Part shown: positions 50,903 to 61,021 of the stretch, piece by piece
How the letters are laid out: the number at the start of each line of letters is the position of its first letter
How positions within the stretch are numbered: position 1 is the first letter of the stretch
NCBI GenBank assembly: GCA_027405735.1
Contig: JAPEHQ010000018.1
Location: 806,001 to 870,000 of the forward strand
Length of the DNA: 64,000 nucleotides
Direction: 5' to 3'
Source of the DNA: Mucor racemosus
Lineage: Eukaryota > Mucoromycota > Mucoromycetes > Mucorales > Mucoraceae
The notes under the pieces: model-generated
The model's input: the letters and a program-made list of their open reading frames with translations, nothing else
Told to the model about the DNA's origin: nothing
Databases searched by the model: none
Made by a program: the position numbers and the translations under genes

Positions 50903-51888
50903 TTATACAATAGATATAATTAACTTTTTTTAATTGATTGCGTTTTTATGTAAATTGATCAAATTTGTTGATTTCAATCAATTAAAGACCAATTGAAATA
51001 TATCGAAAGCAAATTAAAATTCCTGGGTTAAAAGAGATATAGAAAATAGATGTTACAGTTACAAAAAATGCTACTACCTTATGGTATATCTAAAAAAAAA
51101 ATTCTTTAAAGATAAGAATACCAATTATTCTACTTACTAATTTTCAGTGTTAAGCATCCTGCCTGAGCTAATAGCTATTCAATTGTATGGTAAATCTTAA
51201 ATATACAGCTTTGCTACAATTACCATCTATGATTGTAACTTTCAAAATACAACTCGATTCTATTTATCATGTTTTACAAATGTCATATGATAAATGATCG
51301 TGTTCTGCTTATCTAATCAAAGAGTGTGGCTACAAAGTTTTGATATAATATTGTATTAAATTCATGCTCCAGGCTCTCAAACAAGGTTTTCATCTGCTTT
51401 ATTTATTGCATTCCAGGTTTCATCAATGTACAGCTTATGCTATTTTTGGGAGATCCAGATTCAGGGGTAAAAACCAGGAAAGGCAATCCCCGCTTACATC
51501 GCTTATTACATTCGGTTGAATCTGTCAATCATCAAGCTGTCCTTTCAAATGTAAAGTGTCTTATCAGCACATGTTTAGAGGCATACACAACCAAATAATA
51601 ATCGAGTTTGCATTTAAGCATAAATCTTTTACACCTTATCATGCAATAAAATCATCTAAAACATATAGAGAAATCCTTTTCCGTTCAAATGTACAACAAA
51701 TGGAATTTATTTGGTCACGAAAAATGAACCTCTAAGAAAGTTAACAATGTGTAATAAAATAGAAATAATGACAGGAAAAAAGAAAAAGTATAGAATTAAT
51801 TGATATATGAGCATTTCGTACGACACGAATTGTCTAAAAAATATATGCATGTGATGGATTACATGTAGTGCAATAATAACTTAAAAAG

Positions 51889-53307
51889 TTACAACGGAGG
51901 TAAATTCCAGGTTGATGAAGAAGGCAATGCAGTTACATCTTCTTGATGCATTGATATCAAATATCGTTCTTCATCCAATGGAGGCGATTTGTTATGTGGT
52001 AACCTGCTGATAGTATAAAATTTCTCAATGTCAATATAGAATTGAATCTGATCATCGCTGACATTAAGCGCTTGCAAGATACGATCTGCCTTATCTAGAT
52101 CGTAAGTGACACCCAAACACAACTCTTGTAACGAATTAATCTTATTAAGTAACTGATGTATCATGGAAGAAGAAAGTAGATCTAAACCACTGACATTGAG
52201 TGTTTCCAAAGAAATTTTCATCAGGTTATCATCCAAAGCATCGAGAAGAGGAAAGAACGCATGATCAGTCAGAAGCCGACAGCCGGAAACATCCACGTGT
52301 TTCAATTGGTGGCAGTTACTGATAAATAACTAAAAACAAGAGAATTAAGCTTAATACAGGAAAAAACAAGTTATTTTCTATGAATACAAATCAAATACCT
52401 GTATTGCTTTGTTTGTAACTCCAGCTTGATAAGCCAATAGCAATGTTTGCAGGTTGGTACATTCGGTAGCAAGCCAAGAAATTCCCTGTGCTTTAACTCT
52501 ATTGCACTCACTCATATCGAAATAAACAAGTGATGTTTTGGTGTTTGATTCAGCAATAGTACGTAAATGTTGACAAGTCAAACTATCGATATCACGTAGG
52601 CGAAGATGTGTTAGTTGTACCTGAGTTTTCGACAACACCGAAAAGAAACGGGCTATTGCTGAATCGGATAATGTTGTGTCATTACAATGTTCTAATCCAA
52701 GATCATTCAACTTTTTACAGGTTTTTATTGCATCTATAATGGTGTCATTTATATCTGTAAGCCTCAAACGTTTCAATGTGTTGCTATGACGATAAATAAT
52801 ATTGGCTATCACTTGAGAATCCATATTTCCACACCCGTATAATACTAACGACACTAATTGGTGAGATGGCATAGTCAATAATGGCTTTATAGCTGCTGTA
52901 GATAAACAATAACATTGTGATAAGTTAATCGAAGTCAATGATTTTCTTGCTGCTGCAATCATTGGATACACGATATGATCTTGTGCGGCTGCATTTGAGA
53001 ACTCCAATTCCCTTAGATTGGGGAACAAGAAATTATCAAAGAAAAACCTTTCTAAATGATGTGTATCTTCTCTTGCTGACAGACAAAATTTCCACACATA
53101 TTTATTGTAAATTGTTGTATGATCCAATGTATTTTTGATTTTACGTAATATACGATGCGATGTTGGATTCAAGGTATTCCAAAGCCCAAGACAAGACGAG
53201 TGATAAAGTGCTCTACAAGTAAGCGCCAGGTTGAGTAGATCTTTAGTATCTACAAAACCGCATAGAATTCTACTTATTTCTGGAATAAGAATTGGGTTTT
53301 GTTTCAT
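51889..53307 (-). CDS. F-box and leucine-rich repeat protein
   Basis: Two exons, 53307-52399 and 52329-51889, phase 0, give 449 residues. An F-box-like segment is at the N-terminus (ILIPEISRILCGFVDTKDLL, then LTCRALYHSS; about 5-45). Cysteine-type leucine-rich repeats follow from about 90 (LRELEFSNAA, LTSINLSQCYCLS, LVSLVLYGCGN, LNDLGLEHCND, LVYFDMSECNRV, LKHVDVSGCRLLTD). F-box/LRR proteins are the substrate-recognition part of SCF ubiquitin ligases; the substrate cannot be told. The last 100 residues depart from the repeat. A purine tract on the plus strand (about 53344-53392) lies right 5' of the start. No neighbouring gene suggests a shared pathway. Confidence 0.9.
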
Positions 53308-54324
53308 TTATGCTATGAGTTGAAGAAGAAAGATAGCTATTATAAGAAAAAGGGAAAAAAGAAAAAAAAAAAGAAAAGAAAAGAAAAAAAAATTCATGTT
53401 ATGTTTGTGCAATGAAAGTCTATACTTTGTGTTCACAAACAGTTACGGTTTAGACTCTCACACTCACGCACTGGCATTTTGTTTAATACTATTTTGTATT
53501 TTATTTCACGTTTTTTAAATGAGAAGTGTACGCTAAATTAGTATAATCGCTTTTAAAATAATGGATGTTTGAGTTGAATTGTTAAAGCTCTGATGTTCTG
53601 TCAAGTGGACAAATATTTACGACATCTTCCCAATTAATAAGGCAATTTACCCAACTGTCATTGTAACTATTTATATATCTCTTTATAGTAAAAATATGAC
53701 GGTCTAAGCTTTTGGCTCATGTACCTCAAATTAGAAATAGCTGGCCCAGCAACAATTTATCTCAAAGTTTGCTTTTCCCTAGCTATTTTAATACTGATCC
53801 ATAATATAGGCGGCGTTGTTTTATCACTAGAATGTAACTTTTTTTACTTTAAAAACACAAAAGAAGGCGCCTTGGCTAACTCTACCTGTAAAAAGTGCCT
53901 AATTCCACAAATCAAATACAAAACAGATTGTCAAGACGTTTTTGGTTTGGTCTGTATTAAAACTTTTAAACGACTTTTGGTAAATGAAAATACATCAAAA
54001 AATGAATTTTGGCAAAATAAAATGTATATATATATATATATATATATGTGCTTCTGGGTATTTCTATTTTGTTAACGTCGTCCAAATCCCTCAAAACAAC
54101 CATGAAATGTTACATGCTTGCTTAATCTGACAGTCTCTGTCAAATTCGAAAGTTTTGAACCAGTATGCCAGTAAGCTTCTAATATTTCAAGCAAGCACCA
54201 AGCAAATGGCTACTAATAAAAGGTTATTGCCAGACTATAGTGCATTGACCTAACATTGACTTAATGTATTTACCTAAAATTAACCTTAATTGCCTGTAAA
54301 ATTTAAACCCTATAAATTAAGATG
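53308..54324. other. Intergenic DNA upstream of the F-box gene
   Basis: Promoter side of the F-box gene. A 118-codon frame at 53719-54075 (starting MYLKLEIAGPA, with four Cys) has no recognisable content and runs through a TA microsatellite at its end; it is not called as a gene. Confidence 0.5.
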
Positions 54325-55435
54325 TTAGTTTTTTGTATTCACAAGATAGTTTCAGCCAAAAGCTACTCTATATCTTCTGTTCCAGCAAAAAATATTGATT
54401 TTTCATCGAGAAAATCTAAATCAAAATTTGCAGTATTACCCACAGCTCATGCCAGCTGCGTTTCAAATTTGATTTGCAAAACTAATCGAAAAACGATAAA
54501 AAAAACAAAATCGTTTAATGGCTCGTGAACTGCAAAGTAAGTGGACCTAGAGTATTAAATAGCTTTTGTACAGTTTTAAATTCTGCATACATCTAAACAA
54601 AAATCTGACAAACATTTCACATTAAAATTTACGTAAAATGCAATTGAATTTTTGGTGGTTTTTTGAAGATATACATCACTTTTCATAAATATATTTATAA
54701 TCTAATTTATTGAAATGATGTGCAAAAACATTATCTATCGATTGAGCTATTGCTGAATCTTTTAAATGCATTTTTCGTAGAGAAAACAACATTTTTGTCC
54801 AAATTTTTTTCTGTTTCAGAATTTGGGATGAGGGTATATAAGGGGAAAATGAAAGCCAGAGATGAAGGTAACTTTTTATACACATTTTTAAGGATATCCC
54901 CACGAAAAATCAATATTTTGAAAAAAACTAAATTGGATCCGAGAGAGCTCAGCAAGCTTAATGACATGAATGTAAAAAAAAAGTTGCTCAATTTAACCAA
55001 TATTTTAAAATCTACTACAAAACTGCCAAAAAAAAATGAAAAAAAATAAAAGTGCTCAGAATTTTTTTATATTAACACATGTTATAAAGCACTTCAAAAC
55101 AAGTAATTTTTATTATTAGAACGTGTTAGTATAGTTTAATTATTTCTAGAGGTATGAAGCCTCAAAGTTTTCAATCCATTAGCAGTGAAATACGCGTAAA
55201 AAATTTGAAACATTAGCACTGAAAAATTAATACCAACTGCAAAAAATAGGATATTTTTGAATACTTATTTTTGGATTGAAGCTGAACATCTCAGGTACAT
55301 TGGCATATAATTTTATCCTGGAGTTATTTAGTGAAAATAAAAGTAGAGCAACGATGAAAAGTGAAACCCAGTTTTTAAGGAAAAAGCACTGGATTTTACG
55401 CGTTTTTGAGCCTTTCATGAGATATAAAATGAATT
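54325..55435 (+). repeat. Dispersed repeat family E, copy E3
   Basis: Inverted relative to E1 and E2, same orientation as E4. The plus-strand frame 54720-55049 (109 codons) contains VYKGKMKARDEGNF and YTFLRISPRKINILKKTKLD; the opposite strand is also open over much of this stretch. It ends near a ggattttacgcgttttt block. Confidence 0.85.
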
Positions 55436-55719
55436 CAGAAATAGTTAGCATAATGCGACTAATTTATATCTATTTTGTGGTCTCTAAGATATATCCTAAA
55501 AAATGTTTATTATGAGGTTAGTTACAGAAAGAAGGCATACTCCGATTTTGAAGATTGAAACTATGAATTTTTTTTTTTGAGATTTCAAATTTAATATTAA
55601 AATTCATTTTTTTAACTTATCGAGGGTAGTTTCTTCATGTACTACAGCAAGTCCAAATAGATCGTGAAGGACAGAACAAACAAAATAAGTTGTAATAATT
55701 GTTTTTATTGATTAATTAG

Positions 55720-56016
55720 TGATTTATCGAAAGGTAAATCGTATAAAATTAATCAAATGAAAAAGTACCGTTTTATTATGAGCTTCTAGAGGGGGTTTAT
55801 ATACTAATTGAATGAGTGTATTAAATGTGAGTGATAATATAATTAGAATGAGCATTTGGATATTGTGTGGATATATTGGAATCATGCTCCTATGATTCAA
55901 TAGTAGCATGATGATAGACGCATGGAATATGACCTTGCTTGACTTGCATGTTGAACATCATGGTTTGACGGATGTTCTAAATTGGTAATTCGGTAATTCC
56001 TAATTCTGATAGATCA
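55720..56016 (+). mobile_element. Solo LTR (TGATTTATC family), copy 2
   Basis: 297 bp starting TGATTTATCG and ending CTGATAGATCA, flanked by the 5-bp direct repeat attag (55715-55719 and 56017-56021). It contains aaaagtaccgttttatta, as in copy 3, and a 3' half (ggaatcatgctcctatga to cggtaattcctaattctg) repeated as a fragment at 61284-61425. Canonical TG...CA ends are intact, so it may be younger than copy 1. Confidence 0.88.
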
Positions 56017-56021
56017 ATTAG

Positions 56022-56599
56022 TAAGAAAAATAATTACTACATAAATGTCATAGAATGTGATTGTTTAGCTTTTACATAGAAAAAAAATCTAAAAATCAAT
56101 TTTTATTATAAATACTGTACTAGCAGATATTGTTTTCCTGTGAAAATCGGACGAGACCTGGTATTTTCAACATTAATGACCGTAACTTTTATAGATTATA
56201 AAAATTTTGTTACTATATTATAGTATACGTATATGCAGTATACACGCTTTATCTACTACTAAATTTTTGTATATATACGTAGCACTATTTTGCATCTATT
56301 GATTATACTGTAGAATATATTTAGTCATTTCTCAGAGAGACTTGAAAAGAGCTCAGTGAATAACATTATTAATCGTATTTAAATTTATATCAGCTCCTGC
56401 TTCAGTCATCATCAGTTAGAAATCGGTTTGTCACCACCTTTAATTTATCCTTAATGATGAACTTCAGAGTAATTATTACTACTGCCGAACAATACTATTA
56501 AAGGCATGTCACTCTTCACTACTCAAGAAACACTTTATATGTAAAAGCTTAAGAATAATGCCCAAAGGTATGTAGCTTCTGTTAATTTATCATTTATTA
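56022..56599. other. AT-rich DNA, no gene seen
   Basis: No recognisable gene, RNA or second copy of a repeat. Confidence 0.45.
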
Positions 56600-56829
56600 T
56601 CATGCATGTATATAAATACATCCAAAGGATGTATTATTGTTAATAAAAGTGGAATATTCTGGCAAGATTATTATTTATATACACTCTTTGTCGTATATTT
56701 TCAGGATTGATAAATAATACTTAAACAAGAATACAATTAAGAAAGAATGAATAATGAATCAGTTCTTCAACTATATAATAAAAACAAGATATCGTTTATT
56801 TAGATATAAAAGTATGGCCTTTTATATTG
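56600..56829 (+). repeat. Repeat R1 copy followed by the start of block G
   Basis: 56600-56690 is nearly identical to 18345-18425 (tacatccaaaggatgtatt, ttaataaaagtggaatattc). 56700-56829 matches the first 130 bp of block G (36316 and 60236). Block G breaks off at ...ccttttatattg exactly where CACTACGG starts, so a CACTA-type sequence seems to have inserted in it. Confidence 0.75.
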
Positions 56830-57175
56830 CACTACGGTCGACCTGTGCTGCACGAGATGCTTTCATTGTGCCCAGGTGGGCTGCACATTATAGGCTGAGC
56901 TGTCGTGTCCACTAAATATGACTACAAAGATAACAAGATGTACATAGGCACAAATAAAAAAAACTGCACACGAGCACAACGCTAAGCCTGTATGAGCAGA
57001 ATTATAGATTCTGTCCATGTGCATGACATTAATACCATGTGTGCATAATAGTAGAATTGCCCATAAGCATGTTACTATCCCTATTTGTGCATAATAATAA
57101 AATCTGACCATGAACACAATGAGATGATCGTATGGGCACAAATTAGTTTCTACATGAGCATCGTGCCGTTCTCAA
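56830..57175 (+). mobile_element. CACTA-like end region with GCACA subterminal repeats, next to Rep1 D
   Basis: Starts CACTACGGTCGACCTGTGC; inverted copy of 44040-44388, with spaced gcaca/tgtgc words. It leads directly into the same linker and Rep1 copy as at 44 kb, suggesting both belong to one composite element. Confidence 0.68.
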
Positions 57176-57369
57176 AATTCCATTGCATTTTTTTACTAGA
57201 CTAATGGGTTTTTAAATTACATTTGCTTTTATTAATATAATACAATTCAATACGTTGTTGATGTAGTAGAGCAGTATAATATGCAAGATCCAATATATTT
57301 ACGTTTATCATCATTTACAAATATGCTTATAGCCATAATGTTTACAGCAACAATAGTTTTTGCTCGAAC

Positions 57370-59575
57370 ATAAACTTAAATAACACTTACTACTTAAATT
57401 TATATGCAAGCCAAATCTAAGATTATAGATGTTACTTTATCACGCATAAAATTTAAACAGATTAACCTTCTTTAAACTTCCTATTTTAATTTACGATTCT
57501 CGGCTATAAAAATATTTGTTTTCAAGTATGACAGTAGCTACGATCGAAACTAATGGTTATTAGACAAAACATTAGATTATTCTTTTTTTTTGTTTCTATA
57601 TCATTTGGAATCTTATCACTTTTCTGGAACATTTTGTGGGTTAGTAGCCAGTTTTAGCTTTTCCTTGAGTAGATATAAATATTGCCTTCGATTTGACCTG
57701 GTAATCGTCAAGAAATACGTCCAACAATACAGTAATAAATAATGATATTTGATATTAGAGTGCGGTTAAATGAAAGTATCAGTCTCTAATATAGACTGCT
57801 ACCTATATTAGAAACATTAGTCCCTTATGTTAGCATGCGTATTATGATGAAAGAAAAGAATACCAGCTTGATAGTTTGATATGCCTTATCAAACGGTAAA
57901 TATAACCTTGGAATATGAAAACAAAAAGAGAGAAACAACACACGTAGAAAAGGATTTTCAAGGCTTTACATTATTCAGCGCAATTAAAACCGTACTAAAT
58001 TGCACATTCCAGCCAATAATGTAAAAGCAGCATTACAGCGCATCAACCCATAAACTAAACAAAATCGGCAATATCTGCTATCATAGAAACATACATTTTT
58101 CTTCTAGAAAAACCGTTTGTCATATCTAAGTATAAAAGACGAGCCGAGCCTAGGACGAGCTTGACCAAAGCTCGCCACAACGAGCCGAGCTTTGTATCAC
58201 TCGAGCTCGAGCCGAGCTTTAATAAAAGCTCGTTTGACAAAGACGAGTTTTTGACTTTTTTTTAAAAAGCTCGTTTGAGAAAGACGAGCTTTTGACTTCT
58301 TTTCAAAAAGTTCAAATTTAAATAATAATTAGTAAATGCTATGACATTATTACTTTAGATAATTGTCAATTGACATTCATAAGTTTGCTTTACTTTAGAT
58401 ATTTGTCACTGGAAAGGTAAAATAAAGCTCGCATTGAGATGATGAGTTTTAGTCGCTGCATAAAAAAGCTCGTTTGGGGTAAACGAGCTCTAGTCACGCG
58501 CAAAAAAAAGCTCGTCGAGGTTGAACGAGCTTTTTTGTAAGCTCGTCTAACTTTAACGAGCCTTGAGAAAAGCTCGGCTGCATAAAAAAAGCTCGGCTCG
58601 TTTAATATCACTAGTCATATCATACATTCATTAAAAAATTGCAAAAGAGAGCCCGTAAAGCGACGCCATAATTCAGCATAACACGAGCGAACGGCTAAGT
58701 CTCTTATGCTATGGTATATATCTAAGCTTTAAATGGAAATGCGTTTTTTTTTTTACTTTTCTTATATTTAACCGCGTATGGTCTGAAAATTCAGTTTTTG
58801 TAGCGGACATTTTCGGGGCTCATTTTGTCCTTACCAACACTCATGATTTTGATCAAAAAACACAAAAATCAAATTTTAATACCAAAATCAACGTTTAAAT
58901 ACACTACATTGTGAGAGAAAATTGTAGCCATAACTAACACACATTTTATAAAGGCTTAATATTAAATGTTAAGTAATGAAACTTTGTACTTTTGTCCCAA
59001 AAACGGTTTTTTCATTAAAGAATTTTCATGTAATATTTTGTAATAAAAAGGCTTATTATTTTTTATTGAGCAAATAGAGCGCTAAATGTTGTATATGTGT
59101 ATATTTTTTGTTTTCATAATTGGTAGTATAATTAACTCTAGATTTGCAAAATCAGAAAAAAAAAATTAAAAAATGTCAAAATTGATGATCTGGACAAGAA
59201 TAATTTTCTAAATTAATATTCCGCTTATAAGCTTTGTAAGTCTTAAAAATAAGAGATTTTATAATACATGAGAATTTTTTCAAGAATTTACGATACTGTA
59301 CCCACTTGGTTCAAGCTTATTACTGTAAATCTTTATACATGTTAATATCGTGTAATAATTTATTTGATGATGGTATAGCTTTACTCTATAATTATTGCGT
59401 TAGAGGTGATTACATTGCGTTTTAGTGTTGCCTCTCCAATATCATAAACATAAACATAAACATGGCCATCACTGGAACCTATTACCACCTTTTTATCCTC
59501 TTTGTCCCAAGCCAATTTATTCAATGCGTTACCAGAACCAACTTAAGTATTTACAAGTGGTTCCTCGGTACTGTA
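57370..59575 (+). repeat. Rep1 copy D (interrupted by a hAT-like element)
   Basis: Same orientation as copy B and inverted relative to C. The match breaks cleanly at gtcatatc (58119) and resumes after 58613 with the same eight bases. Right end carries the dynein fragment. Divergence from B and C is modest and spread evenly, so the copies are not very recent. Confidence 0.88.
58127..58613. mobile_element. Non-autonomous hAT-like element, 487 bp, with CGAGC repeats
   Basis: Flanked by an 8-bp direct repeat gtcatatc (58119-58126 and 58614-58621). The ends are imperfect inverted repeats: left taagtataaaagacgagccg, right (inverted) tagtgatattaaacgagccg; TAGTG fits the YAGNG start of hAT elements. 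Inside both ends, short units aaagctcgtttg...cgagctttt occur many times in both orientations, as in subterminal regions bound by hAT transposases. The centre (58320-58420) is AT-rich without coding capacity. The uninterrupted target is visible in Rep1 copy B at 37857-37864. Confidence 0.88.
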
Positions 59576-59590
59576 TTTGCATTCAAATCA
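59431..59590 (-). pseudogene. Captured dynein intermediate chain fragment in Rep1 copy D
   Basis: Minus-strand reading gives EEPLVNT, a TAA, then VGSGNALNKLAWDKEDKK, VVIGSSDGHVYV and YDIGE, with a 6-bp (VY) duplication in the last part. VGSGNALN corresponds to VEGNPALN of animal dynein intermediate chains, showing that the GTAA after EPL is coding sequence and not an intron start. The upstream exon part present in B and C is missing here. Confidence 0.74.
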
Positions 59591-60235
59591 GATTGCAGTA
59601 AATAACGAAGTTGTTTACTAAAATAAAAAAATATAAATACAATTATAATCAGCTAAAGTTTTTATTATAAAAGATTTCTGAAGATTTAGAATAATTGAAA
59701 AGGTATGAGGGTATTTATAGTGATTTGGAGAACTTGGATACCATCAGACTTGAATGAATGTATATTTAGTAATCTTCTAGTTTTGAGTACATTGTTATTG
59801 ATTTAATATTTTAAGGGGTAAATCATGTAGAGCATTGACCATAAGGGATTGATGTCAAGTGTGACAATATCGACCTTTTGGGAAATGATTGTTTTGTTTA
59901 TTATTGTTATAATATCTATTTTATGTAACCTTGAATTAAGGGGTAATTTTTTATATGCTTGAATCTTATTTATATTGATAGTGCAACTTCTTCAATATAG
60001 ATGAGCAGTTGACTAAATTGATATCTTTGTTTATTATTATTATTGATTTGGATAGAATCCTGTTTTGATATATATGTCATTTGCGTAATTGATTGCGCCG
60101 TGATCAAGGGTGCTATCATCGACACGACATGTATGGTACAAAAAGGTATTTCATATTTTTAGCATGCGTTTGTTATTGTATTCAATTGAAGCGTTTGTTT
60201 ATTAATCTCGTTTATATTTCAAGTTGTCGTATGTT
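59591..60235. other. AT-rich DNA between Rep1 D and block G, no gene seen
   Basis: No recognisable gene and no second copy in the window. Confidence 0.45.
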
Positions 60236-61021
60236 TTTAGGATTGATAAATAATACTTAAAAAAGAATAGAATTATAAAAGAATGAGTAATAAATCAGTT
60301 CTTTAACTGTATAATTAAAACAAGAGATTGTTTATTTAGATATAAAAGTATGGCCTTTTATATTGATTTGATATTAAGATCCTGGGATGTAATTTAAGGC
60401 ACTATTGAACCATTTGATTCGTTTGATAGTAATCGATGGATTGAAATGGATCAATCATAATTTAACCGTTCTTGCAGAGCTTGTGAGTTGTCTTGTTTCA
60501 ATGCTGCGCTAAATGTGCTTGGATGTTGATTTGATAGCTACTTGATTGATTGACCGCTGGGATGAAATAATATGGTGTCATAATTGAGGTACAAGCGTTC
60601 TGGGTAATTACTGAATTAAACTTAGTACGCTAGGAGTTTCTTATATCCGATATCAAAACTTGCACTTCAATACATGTCGTAGTCAAAAGATTGTAAGATG
60701 TATTGATACTGATTTATCGAGACTTTGTAAAATAAAATCAACGTAAAAAGTACCGTTTATTAGAATAAATTAAATATGGGTTTATATAGTTATTGGAATT
60801 GTGTGATAAGATCTAATGGACCGGGATCCATTAGATGTGACAATAGATACTATTATAACATGTTATGTTTCATTATTAGTTCCTGGGTGACAGGGACCAG
60901 TTACTGGATAGATAAGATCTGTTAGATCTATCGGAGATCTTCTATATATCAAATGTTGTAATTCTGATAGATCAGATACTGTAGAAGGTGATAATGTATG
61001 ACACTAGTAGGTGGAATACAA
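60236..61021 (+). repeat. Repeat block G, copy 2 (interrupted by a solo LTR)
   Basis: Same sequence as 36316-36840 with few changes, broken at tattgatac by the solo LTR at 60710-60974 and continuing with gatactgtagaaggtg. It then meets an inverted copy of its own first 130 bp (61022-61180), forming a second small inverted arrangement. Confidence 0.83.
60710..60974 (+). mobile_element. Solo LTR (TGATTTATC family), copy 3
   Basis: 265 bp starting TGATTTATCGAG and ending CTGATAGATCA, flanked by the 5-bp direct repeat gatac (60705-60709 and 60975-60979). The uninterrupted site with a single gatac is at 36805-36809 in block G copy 1, which proves insertion. The central part differs from copy 2, including a ggaccgggatccat palindrome-like stretch. 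Confidence 0.92.

Larger units (their letters stand above)
49529..51888. other. Intergenic DNA between the RhoGEF and F-box genes
   Basis: A long purine tract on the plus strand (about 49552-49633) sits just 5' of the RhoGEF start. Farther on are a TA/TAA microsatellite and a 43-base A run (listed). At about 51360-51600 GC content rises and a frame of some 50 codons (LMLFLGDPDSGVKTRKG) ends at a TAA, but I do not recognise it and both neighbouring frames are nearly as open. No gene is called. Confidence 0.5.

Noticed and set aside
51360..51600. Possible coding relic with raised GC content
   Set aside because: Only about 50 open codons, adjacent frame equally open, no match I recognise.
53719..54075. 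118-codon frame with four cysteines
   Set aside because: Ends in a translated TA microsatellite, no domain, no promoter or splice context.
58127..58613. Repeated CGAGC/GCTCG units as a CRISPR array or operator array
   Set aside because: Fungal DNA; units occur in both orientations with irregular spacing and lie within a transposon bounded by an 8-bp target duplication.
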